Below, piece after piece: positions 1 through 5,024 of a stretch of DNA of 5,090 nt. The notes beneath the pieces were generated by a model. The model was not told the origin of the DNA, ran no database searches, and saw nothing but the letters and a program-made list of their open reading frames with translations. The translations under genes were made by a program, and so were the position numbers. This DNA is from an uncultured Flavobacteriales bacterium (GTDB taxonomy: Bacteria; Bacteroidota; Bacteroidia; Flavobacteriales; Vicingaceae), in assembly GCA_913052515.1 (NCBI GenBank), contig CAJXFJ010000166.1, positions 1 through 5,090 on the forward strand, written 5' to 3'. The stretch's first letter is position 1. The number at the start of each line of letters is the position of its first letter.

Positions 1-222
1 AAGTTGGTTTTGTTGTAATCCAACAGGTGGCAGAATCGGTTTTCCATCTTCCTCACCAATACCAATTACTATATAGCCGCCACCCCAATTATTAATATCA
101 TTAGCAAATGCACAAATTGAACGAATAACCACCTCAGGGTTCCAACCTTCTTTAAACTCAATACGCTCCCATTCAATGGTATTTCCATGGACAAGGTCTT
201 CTATGTTAACAGGTAATGCCAT
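1..222 (-). CDS. AlbA_2 (Schlafen-type) domain protein, N-terminal fragment cut by window edge
   Basis: The 74 codons present start at an ATG (222-220) and stay open to the window edge, so the C-terminal part is missing. The protein begins [14 protein letters not shown]. It continues with the hallmarks of the AlbA_2 putative DNA- or RNA-binding domain (PF04326): an E-x-x-x-x-E-F-K motif ([12 protein letters not shown], about residues 18-29), then ICAFAND (37-43), then a glycine-rich turn and strand, [10 protein letters not shown] (46-55). AlbA_2 proteins are often followed by an ATPase-like or winged-helix region, which cannot be checked here. The gene lies 18 bases after the GxxExxY stop codon in the same direction, so it is probably co-transcribed with it and with mod. 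In Bacteroidota type III systems such a gene often sits between mod and res; that is recalled knowledge. Its role, perhaps regulatory or accessory to restriction, is an inference. The domain call is confident, the function is not. Confidence 0.85.
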   Translation of the reverse strand, partial: MALPVNIEDLVHGNTIEWERIEFKEGWNPEVVIRSICAFANDINNWGGGYIVIGIGEEDGKPILPPVGLQQNQL

Positions 223-240
223 TTATCTAATTCATAATTG

Positions 241-663
241 TTAATTGTCTGAACCTTGATTTTGATTGATTGAAGGATTACCTGATTTTTCTATGAGATT
301 ATTATTGTGTACTCTTTTAAATTCAAGACTCTTTGCTCCGAAGTTTATCAATAGTCCAATTTCCATATTATAGGCTTCCACATAATTCATGGCTTGCGCC
401 AAATGCACATCTTCTAATTTGGTGAGTGCCTTTATTTCTACCATGATTTTCTCTTTGACAAAGAAGTCAACTCGTCTAGTGCCCACATCAAAACCTTTGT
501 AATGCAATGGCATTTCTTTTTCTCGTTCATGTTCAATCCCCTGCATATTCATTTCAATGGACAATGCACGTTGATATATCACTTCTTGAAAACCATTTCC
601 TAAATGTCTATGAACTTCCATAGCTGCACCAATGATTTTATGTGTTAAATTTTCATGTTTCAT
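241..663 (-). CDS. GxxExxY family protein, PD-(D/E)XK nuclease-like
   Basis: This 140-residue protein matches the GxxExxY family of small PD-(D/E)XK-like proteins. The name-giving motif is GFQEVIY at residues 24-30 (G24, E27, Y30), after a helix containing IIGAAMEVHRHLG. The nuclease-like core follows: D66 in RRVDFF and E76-x-K78 in VEIKAL, then a helix with Q90 and Y94 (LAQAMNYVEAY) and the closing INFGAKSLEFKRV (107-118). These match D, E-x-K and Q-x3-Y positions conserved in the family, so the active site looks intact, though family activity is not firmly established. The ATG is supported by an AAGGA element five bases upstream, stronger than elsewhere in the window. The last 16 or so residues (from about E125) are encoded by a dispersed repeat, and another repeat lies just upstream, so the gene looks like an inserted cassette between mod and the AlbA_2 gene. 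Family assignment is confident; a role in restriction is unproven. Confidence 0.88.
   Translation of the reverse strand: MKHENLTHKIIGAAMEVHRHLGNGFQEVIYQRALSIEMNMQGIEHEREKEMPLHYKGFDVGTRRVDFFVKEKIMVEIKALTKLEDVHLAQAMNYVEAYNMEIGLLINFGAKSLEFKRVHNNNLIEKSGNPSINQNQGSDN
245..290 (+). repeat. Half-copy of dispersed repeat forming the 3' end of the GxxExxY gene
   Basis: Plus-strand 247-287 begins GTCTGAACC and ends GGATTACCTGATT. It aligns without gaps to the minus strand of 775-735, with 32 of 41 bases identical by hand count. It also resembles plus-strand 675-718, the other arm of that element, with one gap. It encodes the tail EKSGNPSINQNQGSDN of the GxxExxY protein, and the stop codon lies just beyond its end. 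It is therefore one arm of the same repeat family on the far side of the gene. Confidence 0.75.
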
Positions 664-668
664 ACTAT

Positions 669-673
669 TCCTT
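669..673 (-). promoter_or_regulatory. Ribosome binding site of the GxxExxY gene
   Basis: On the minus strand the sequence AAGGA lies five bases before the ATG at 663. It is the clearest Shine-Dalgarno match in the window, since mod and the AlbA_2 gene have only A-rich leaders. It sits between the gene and the repeat arm that starts near 676, so it appears to travel with the gene. Confidence 0.5.
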
Positions 674-675
674 TT

Positions 676-776
676 TGTCTTGAACCTTGATTTGCTCGAT
701 TTTCATGATTACTTGATTAATCATGGAAATCAATAATCAGGCAATCCTATAATCCTTTCTAATCATGGTTCAGACA
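676..776. repeat. Inverted-repeat element between mod and the GxxExxY gene
   Basis: This roughly 100-base element has inverted ends. The left reads TGTCTTGAACCTTGATT and the right ends AATCATGGTTCAGACA, which is TGTCTGAACCATGATT on the other strand, so the ends match apart from one inserted T and one mismatch. Inside is a strong hairpin: 698-710 (GATTTTCATGATT) pairs with 719-731 (AATCATGGAAATC) over 13 positions with one G-T type pair and an 8-base loop. A related half-copy lies at 245-290 beyond the GxxExxY gene. No ORF of note lies inside. There is no T-run after the hairpin, so I do not call it an intrinsic terminator. I recall similar sequences between Bacteroidota genes and next to GxxExxY genes, but could not search. 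Confidence 0.75.
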
Positions 777-795
777 TTTTCTTATGGTTCAGACA
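765..795. repeat. Tandem pair of repeat ends; one copy supplies the mod stop codon
   Basis: The 12-mer ATGGTTCAGACA occurs exactly at 765-776 and again at 784-795. On the minus strand each reads TGTCTGAACCAT, the terminal motif of the inverted-repeat element; the first copy read by mod is preceded by T from a valine codon. The TGA inside the 784-795 copy (791-789) is the stop codon of mod. So mod, like the GxxExxY gene, ends in or beside this repeat. Confidence 0.7.
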
Positions 796-2729
796 ACCTT
801 CATTTCAGTTTCTGGACTTAGCTGCTTGAGAAGCTGCTTTACATTGGTTTTGGCAGTATCGTTCTTGAAGCCGCTGTCTTTGAACACAATACGCAATGGT
901 CCATCTTGGGCAATGGCTTTAGCAAAGTCTTCATCTATGCCACTATCAAAACATGCATAGAGTGAGTTCTCGGCTACTTTGAAGACCTTCTTACCTGATA
1001 CATCTACCTGCTCAATTTTAAGCGATAGGGGTAAGCCCCAATCCAACATCACTTGTGCCAACAAATCATCAGCGGTGCGGTCTGACTTTACATTGTCTCC
1101 AAAGAGGTCTAAGTTGTTTTGGTCATAGTCTTGCGGCTTGTAATAGACATCTTGCATATTACTGCTGTCTAAGCGATAGACACGGAAACCATAATCTATA
1201 TCTGCATTCGTTTCTTCTTTAATTTTTTTGGCTGCTCTGCGTATTCGTTCCTTGCCTATTTCACAAATATTCTTATATCCTGCCTTGTATGCAGCACTTT
1301 CTTTATCGGTACTTTCAGGTATTTGTACTTGAATAAACTTCCGTCTTCCTTCATCTTCAGAGTTAAGTTTTAAGGTAGCATGGGCTGTGGTTGCCGAGCC
1401 TGAGAAAAAGTCAAGAACTATGGCATCTTTGTCAAAAAATGTATTTGACCTGATTAAATAATAAATTAAGCTTGTTGGTTTAGGGTAACTCATTACGCCT
1501 TCTTCACCGAACATTTGAATTGCTTCCGAGTAAGCATCTTCATTTGTACCAATTTCTGCCTTGGAATCGAGCAATGTGCTCGGACGTTTTACCTTGTCAC
1601 CTTGATTATGACGCAGTACGTTAAATCCGAATTTTTTAGAAAGTGCTACTCTTGTACCTAAAGAAATTTCTTGATTAAGCTTTTCTTGTGTCCATACGTA
1701 AGGGGCATTTGTTGCTAGCTCATTTTTAACTATACCATTTTCAACAATAACCTTAGATTTAAATTCGATCGCAGAAGAAGTGTCACTACTAAGACCTACT
1801 TCATATTCACCATCTTCTAAAATTGTCTCAATCGTACCTTCTGGAAATACTAAGTCCTTTTTAGAATTTGTTCTCTTAACAATTGGTTGCCACTTATCAG
1901 TATATGCAGCTTCACCATACAACTCTAGATTTGAAAGGTCTTTTGCAAACAAAACTGCATATTCGGTCATAGACCTATGGGTTTTTGATAAGTGACTTCC
2001 TTTCTTCTTTTTAACCCAAGTAAATGAAGCCAAGAAGTTAAATTCTCCAAAGACTTCTTTTCCGATTCTCAATAAGTTATCGTGCTCATTGTCGTCAATA
2101 GAAATATAAATCACACCATCTTGCGTTAATAGATTCCTTGCCAACTTCAACCTTGGGTACATCATGCTTAACCAATCGGAGTGGTAACGCCCTGCGGTTT
2201 CGGGATTAGCTACCAAGCGTTGGTTGTACTCGTCTTTTTGTCCGCTTTCTAGGAGTTCTTCCTGAGCATCTTTGCTAAAATTGTCTTTGTACACAAAGTC
2301 TTTACCTGTATTGTAAGGCGGGTCTATATAAATCATCTTAATCTTACCCAAATAGCTTTCTTGCAATAGCTTGAGCACTTCTAAGTTGTCGCCTTCTATG
2401 TAGAGGTTTTCTGTATTGTCAAAATCTATAGAGTCTTCTCGTACAGGGCGTAAGGTTTTGGTAGTGGGTAGGTTGGCGGTTACTATGGCTTCTCGTTTAC
2501 CTGGCCACTCTAAACGGTAACGTTCTTTGTTGCCTTCTACCACGGCATGGCTCAGCTCTTGTTTGAGCAGGTCAAAGTCTATGCTTCGTGTCACCCTGAG
2601 CGGAGTCGAAGGGTCGGCACTATCATCAATTATTGCTTCCGTAATGCAGTTAGGGAAGAGGGCTGCAAGCTTTTCAAAGTTTTCGTTCACCAAGTCGGGA
2701 CTTTTTAAATCGAGTTTATCGTTACTCAT
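789..2729 (-). CDS. mod: Type III restriction-modification system adenine-N6 methyltransferase (Mod)
   Basis: At 646 residues this is a normal-length type III Mod, the subunit that recognises the target site and methylates adenine using S-adenosylmethionine. An N-terminal Mod domain (about 12-80, including SIDFDLLKQEL and EWPGKREA) precedes the catalytic motif DPPY at 136-139, in the context MIYIDPPYNTG. The AdoMet-binding motif comes later, at 438-450 (VLDFFSGSATTAH), giving the beta-class order IV, target-recognition region, I. DPPY indicates an adenine-N6 enzyme. The target-recognition region is roughly 235-410. The C-terminus (WGLPLSL, FKDSGFKND, LKQLSPET) is typical of Mod. All core motifs are present, so it is probably active. 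The start ATG overlaps the stop of a short upstream ORF (ATGA), and a TAG directly before the ATG rules out a longer product. Oddities are a REP-like palindrome encoding residues 39-46 and an AT-rich middle. No res lies in the window. Confidence 0.95.
   Translation of the reverse strand: MSNDKLDLKSPDLVNENFEKLAALFPNCITEAIIDDSADPSTPLRVTRSIDFDLLKQELSHAVVEGNKERYRLEWPGKREAIVTANLPTTKTLRPVREDSIDFDNTENLYIEGDNLEVLKLLQESYLGKIKMIYIDPPYNTGKDFVYKDNFSKDAQEELLESGQKDEYNQRLVANPETAGRYHSDWLSMMYPRLKLARNLLTQDGVIYISIDDNEHDNLLRIGKEVFGEFNFLASFTWVKKKKGSHLSKTHRSMTEYAVLFAKDLSNLELYGEAAYTDKWQPIVKRTNSKKDLVFPEGTIETILEDGEYEVGLSSDTSSAIEFKSKVIVENGIVKNELATNAPYVWTQEKLNQEISLGTRVALSKKFGFNVLRHNQGDKVKRPSTLLDSKAEIGTNEDAYSEAIQMFGEEGVMSYPKPTSLIYYLIRSNTFFDKDAIVLDFFSGSATTAHATLKLNSEDEGRRKFIQVQIPESTDKESAAYKAGYKNICEIGKERIRRAAKKIKEETNADIDYGFRVYRLDSSNMQDVYYKPQDYDQNNLDLFGDNVKSDRTADDLLAQVMLDWGLPLSLKIEQVDVSGKKVFKVAENSLYACFDSGIDEDFAKAIAQDGPLRIVFKDSGFKNDTAKTNVKQLLKQLSPETEMKVV
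2593..2614. repeat. REP-like imperfect palindrome inserted in frame within mod
   Basis: The core CCCTGAGCGGAGTCGAAGGG (2594-2613) folds with CCCT pairing AGGG and GA pairing TC across a 2-base bulge, leaving a six-base loop. The flanking A and T extend the stem by one pair. It is GC-richer than its surroundings. I recognise this sequence as one dispersed widely in Bacteroidota genomes, usually outside genes; that is recollection, not a search. Here it encodes Mod residues 39-46 (DPSTPLRV) without breaking the frame. It lies between the N-terminal ITEAIIDD segment and the conserved RSIDFDLLKQEL segment. Confidence 0.7.
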
Positions 2730-2848
2730 CTACTTTTATATTTTAATTGACCATTGACAATTAACCATTGAGAATTGGTAAAGTCGGGTGATATTAGGTC
2801 TAACATTTCAGTTTTTTTATTCATATCAAAATCTTTGATAAAAGGCAT
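2726..2848 (-). CDS. Short ORF resembling a second, degraded Mod N-terminus; overlaps mod start
   Basis: A 40-codon ORF starts at ATG 2848 (MPFIKDFD...), or a 32-codon form at ATG 2824 (MNKKTEMLDL...). Its TGA (2728-2726) overlaps the mod ATG as ATGA, the layout of translationally coupled genes. The segment TEMLDLISPDFTN resembles the start of Mod, NDKLDLKSPDLVN: 7 of 13 residues are identical, including LDL and SPD. The rest, NSQWLIVNGQLKYKSR, comes largely from a tandem 14-bp repeat. The best reading is a remnant of an older or duplicated mod 5' end, interrupted by the repeat, with Mod now starting at 2729. It could still be translated as a leader that delivers ribosomes to mod, since no clear Shine-Dalgarno precedes mod. 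A functional peptide is less likely. Confidence 0.45.
   Translation of the reverse strand: MPFIKDFDMNKKTEMLDLISPDFTNSQWLIVNGQLKYKSR
2744..2771 (-). repeat. Two tandem 14-bp repeats before mod
   Basis: On the minus strand TCAATGGTTAATTG is directly followed by TCAATGGTCAATTA, with 12 of 14 bases the same. Sequences of this TCAATTGTCAATT type are, from memory, frequent just upstream of Bacteroidota genes. The repeat ends 14 bases before the mod ATG, so a change in copy number would alter the leader spacing and the tail of the overlapping short ORF. Because 14 is not a multiple of three, it would also shift that ORF's frame. Confidence 0.6.
2824..2840. promoter_or_regulatory. Perfect 7-bp dyad upstream of mod
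   Basis: TATCAAA (2824-2830) and TTTGATA (2834-2840) are exact inverted copies separated by ATC. The dyad lies in the 134-base gap between the glycosylase-like gene and mod, and its left arm touches the ATG at 2824. It could be an operator or a small RNA hairpin limiting initiation at that ATG. In AT-rich DNA a 7-bp dyad can also arise by chance, and nothing else supports a regulatory role. Confidence 0.25.
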
Positions 2849-2863
2849 TTAAAAATAAATCAA

Positions 2864-3862
2864 TCATTCATTATTTTCATCATCTTTTTGCAGTTTTATG
2901 AGCTCATATGCGCCTTGTTTCAAAAGTACTATCTTAAGTTGGTGCTTAGAAGTTAAATTAAGCTTTTCAAGAAGTAACTTATCTAGCATCAGCAATCCAC
3001 TTCTTACTTTTTTATCTTTAGAGCCAATCGAATAAATACAATTATAAGCTTGTTCGCCATGTATTACCTTTATGGAATATGATTTCGGAATTCCTATTGT
3101 TTCTGCAGGGAATAGAAACTTATTTCCTTTGAGTATTCTCAGTATTCTTTTTTGAAGGTCTTTAGTCGTAATGGTTTTAATGAATATGGTGTTTAACTTT
3201 AAGAAAGACTTGATGAAGTTGATATGCCACACAAGTCTTTCAAAAGAACCTTTATCTAGTGCTCTTTGTCCTGTAAGCATAGAAGTAAAAAAGAAAGGAT
3301 AACCTTTTAATGTATAAGTCCCGATGGAATTGTTCCACTGAAAATCATATCCCATCCAAATGTTGTGATTTCCATCTTTCGATTTTTCTTGTCCAAGTAG
3401 CAAACGCGCTAAGGTGTTATTTACTATAAAAATTTTCTTGGGTTCCTGATCAAGTAATTGGTCAATGATTTTTTTGGTGATTTGACATTGTTGGTAAATG
3501 AAATCGATACCATCTGTTGTTCTCATCAATTTACTCACTTTGGCTTGTTGTGTTTCCCTAATATATAATACATCAAAGTGAGTCCAATCTAGATTGGTTT
3601 TTTCAGAGATTTCAATAAATTTTTTGAAATAGGAGTGCTGTTTATGTTCGCCATGCAAATCATAGGTTTGTATTGCATTTTTTCCATCTGCTAAAACTTG
3701 CTTTCTGTCAGCTTCAGAAATGGATGGATTAATGCCAATAAAGACAAGGCCATTTTCTTTGATAACTGTGGGATAGAGTGGAGGTAGCTCAGTAAATTTA
3801 TGAGCGTTATATTTATCCCAAAGTTCACTTAAGGGGGCTTTTACAATCCCTTCAATATTCAT
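2864..3862 (-). CDS. Uracil-DNA-glycosylase-like protein with extra C-terminal domain
   Basis: The first 215 or so of 332 residues look like a divergent member of the uracil-DNA glycosylase superfamily. GLVFIGINPS (38-47) fits the first active-site strand and loop; its GINP matches the Mug/TDG form, in which the Asn (here N45) is catalytic, although the usual following Gly is Ser. The segment KKIFIVNNTLARLLLG (142-157) fits the central strand and helix. FFFTSMLTGQRALDKG (190-205) lies where the second active-site motif is expected but lacks the usual H/N-P-S. Residues about 230-326 form a separate, probably beta-rich domain (ETIGIPKSY, IGSKDKKVRSGLLML), which I cannot name; it might bind DNA. 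The start ATG shares one base with the stop of the GIY-YIG-like gene (TAATG), so the two are probably translationally coupled. Base removal from foreign or damaged DNA is an inference. Fold call moderate, substrate unknown. Confidence 0.6.
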   Translation of the reverse strand: MNIEGIVKAPLSELWDKYNAHKFTELPPLYPTVIKENGLVFIGINPSISEADRKQVLADGKNAIQTYDLHGEHKQHSYFKKFIEISEKTNLDWTHFDVLYIRETQQAKVSKLMRTTDGIDFIYQQCQITKKIIDQLLDQEPKKIFIVNNTLARLLLGQEKSKDGNHNIWMGYDFQWNNSIGTYTLKGYPFFFTSMLTGQRALDKGSFERLVWHINFIKSFLKLNTIFIKTITTKDLQKRILRILKGNKFLFPAETIGIPKSYSIKVIHGEQAYNCIYSIGSKDKKVRSGLLMLDKLLLEKLNLTSKHQLKIVLLKQGAYELIKLQKDDENNE

Positions 3863-4290
3863 TAACCAAGGCGTTTAGAGGGAATGATGAGCTCTTCTCT
3901 TAGCAAATTCTCCAAGTAAATTTCTGCCGCCGCCGCCCAATGACTTAGTTTGTGCGATTTGAAATTAAAAAGTACGATTTCTCTATCAACAGCATCCTTT
4001 ATACTCCATATTGATTCTTTCCCATTATTAGTACAAGCTTTTAAATGCTCTAATACTCTAAATCTGGTATTTGTTAAATGTCTGCCAACTCGATAAGGTT
4101 TCCCATGTCCATAAAATAGATAAGCTCCGGGTGCTGCTATAAAATTGTAGTCATCTGAAGGTCTTTTTAATTTTCTTATGTAATCATCGGTCATTTTTCC
4201 TTTACCTTCAAAGATCTTGATGATGATTAGTTCACTTTCTATAAAGCTGAATTCTTTCCTAAAACTGTTAATTATATTTTCTAATTCCAT
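3862..4290 (-). CDS. Small GIY-YIG-like nuclease domain protein
   Basis: The C-terminal two thirds of this 142-residue protein fit the GIY-YIG endonuclease fold, usually about 90 residues. GAY at 55-57 stands for GIY, and YRVGR at 66-70 stands for YIG followed by R. R76 or R78 and H82 follow in FRVLEHL, and E123 in AEIYLENLL fits the metal-binding glutamate, preceded by HW (117-118) as in some small GIY-YIG proteins. The expected tyrosines, arginine, histidine and glutamate are therefore all present, so catalysis is plausible. Residues 1-50 are an extra N-terminal helical stretch with no recognised motif. The stop codon overlaps the start of the glycosylase-like gene by one base, pointing to a joint function, perhaps cutting DNA where the partner acts. 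The ATG at 4290 is the first in frame after a stop; an A/G-rich AAAGGGG lies rather far upstream. A divergent match, so the fold is likely but not certain. Confidence 0.6.
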   Translation of the reverse strand: MELENIINSFRKEFSFIESELIIIKIFEGKGKMTDDYIRKLKRPSDDYNFIAAPGAYLFYGHGKPYRVGRHLTNTRFRVLEHLKACTNNGKESIWSIKDAVDREIVLFNFKSHKLSHWAAAAEIYLENLLREELIIPSKRLG

Positions 4291-4318
4291 AATGTAATCA
4301 TTCCACCCCTTTAAAAAA

Positions 4319-4346
4319 GCTCACCGCAAAGCCACAGAATTCTTTA
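4319..4346. repeat. Possible dispersed repeat remnant between membrane gene and GIY-YIG-like gene
   Basis: The plus-strand stretch CTCACCGCAAAGCCACAGAA, followed by TTCTTTAA, resembles the CCGCAAAG-CACAGA type of short repeat I recall from many Bacteroidota intergenic regions. It occupies most of the 77-base gap. Only one copy is in the window, so repeat status rests on recollection. No terminator or clear promoter is visible in this gap. Confidence 0.3.
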
Positions 4347-4367
4347 ATGGTTTCTAGTTTGGTATAC

Positions 4368-5024
4368 TCAATTGTTCATATTGCTAGAAGAGTGCTTTTG
4401 ATTCTCTTCATCATGCAATATAGTTTTTAGTTGTTTGATATCTTTTCTAAGTGATTCAAGATTTTGTATGTGGTGAGAAATCAGGTCTTGACAAAACTTT
4501 TGTGCTTCTGATATTTTATCGTTCCGTTGCCACATTTTTTTGGTTAACCGACTTACATAAAAAAGAAAGAAAACCAAAGGCAAAAGCAAAAATCCAATAA
4601 ACTGAATACCTTTATAAAGTTCCTCTTTTAAGCTATATTCAAGGGCCTTCGAAAACTCTTGATTCACAACATCTACTGACAAAGTACCTTTCTCCATTAA
4701 TCCCAGAATCGTTTCCCCAATGGTCTTACCTAATAATTTTGAATGCTCTCTTTTCGACTCATTAACCATTTCTGCTATTTGTTTATCACTGAAAACGTTT
4801 TCCGGAGCGAAGATTAAGTAAGCCGAAAAAAGTAGAATCGCTAATGTCAGTATAGTAGTTATTATTCTTTTTGTGATGAGATAACCAGATCCAAACCAGC
4901 GACCAAATCGAGATATGTATAATTCACCGTTTGCTTGCTGCATTGCACTAACATAGATATTCAATTGCTCTTCTCGTCGTAGTTGGAGTTGCAATAGTTC
5001 TTTTAGTTTTTCTTGTTTTTTCAA
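4368..5024 (-). CDS. Two-transmembrane protein with coiled-coil-like ends, function unknown
   Basis: I do not recognise the family of this 218-residue protein. It has a charged, leucine-rich N-terminal helix (about 2-30, KKQEKLKELLQLQLRREEQ), a first membrane segment at about 54-73 (ITTILTLAILLFSAYLIF), and a loop of about 65 residues rich in charged helix-formers. A second membrane segment lies at about 140-157 (IQFIGFLLLPLVFFLFYV), followed by a C-terminal helix with coiled-coil character (about 168-208). With R/K residues flanking the segments (TKR at 51-53, RLTKK at 159-163), both ends are probably cytoplasmic and the loop outside. No enzyme motif or signal peptide is seen. The start is TTG; a TAA three codons before it excludes extension, and the first ATG is codon 28, inside the helix. 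It precedes the glycosylase/GIY-YIG pair in the same direction, so it might be an upstream member of the operon, but a 77-base gap makes this uncertain. Confidence 0.7.
   Translation of the reverse strand: MKKQEKLKELLQLQLRREEQLNIYVSAMQQANGELYISRFGRWFGSGYLITKRIITTILTLAILLFSAYLIFAPENVFSDKQIAEMVNESKREHSKLLGKTIGETILGLMEKGTLSVDVVNQEFSKALEYSLKEELYKGIQFIGFLLLPLVFFLFYVSRLTKKMWQRNDKISEAQKFCQDLISHHIQNLESLRKDIKQLKTILHDEENQKHSSSNMNN

Noticed and set aside
676..776. Inverted-repeat element as an intrinsic terminator or a full insertion sequence
   Set aside because: There is no T-run after the hairpin and no transposase; it is better described as a non-coding dispersed repeat.
1780..1995. Plus-strand open frame of 71 codons inside mod
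   Set aside because: It lies antisense within the strongly supported mod gene, has no family features, and is best explained as a shadow of the opposite strand.
2527..2757. Plus-strand open frame of 76 codons over the mod 5' end
   Set aside because: It is antisense to Mod's conserved N-terminus and the spacer. Its hydrophobic tail is just the AT-rich leader read backwards.
2811..2818. Run of seven A (minus strand) in the short ORF, considered as a phase-variation switch for mod
   Set aside because: Adding one A would put the short ORF in the mod frame but gives a TGA almost at once, and a TAG sits directly before the mod ATG. Slippage therefore cannot fuse the two; mod itself has no long simple repeats.
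4291..4367. Minus-strand open frame reading through the gap between the membrane gene and the GIY-YIG-like gene
   Set aside because: A frame of about 25 codons (containing EYTKLETIKEFCG) follows a stop without an ATG, GTG or TTG start near its beginning and covers a probable repeat remnant.
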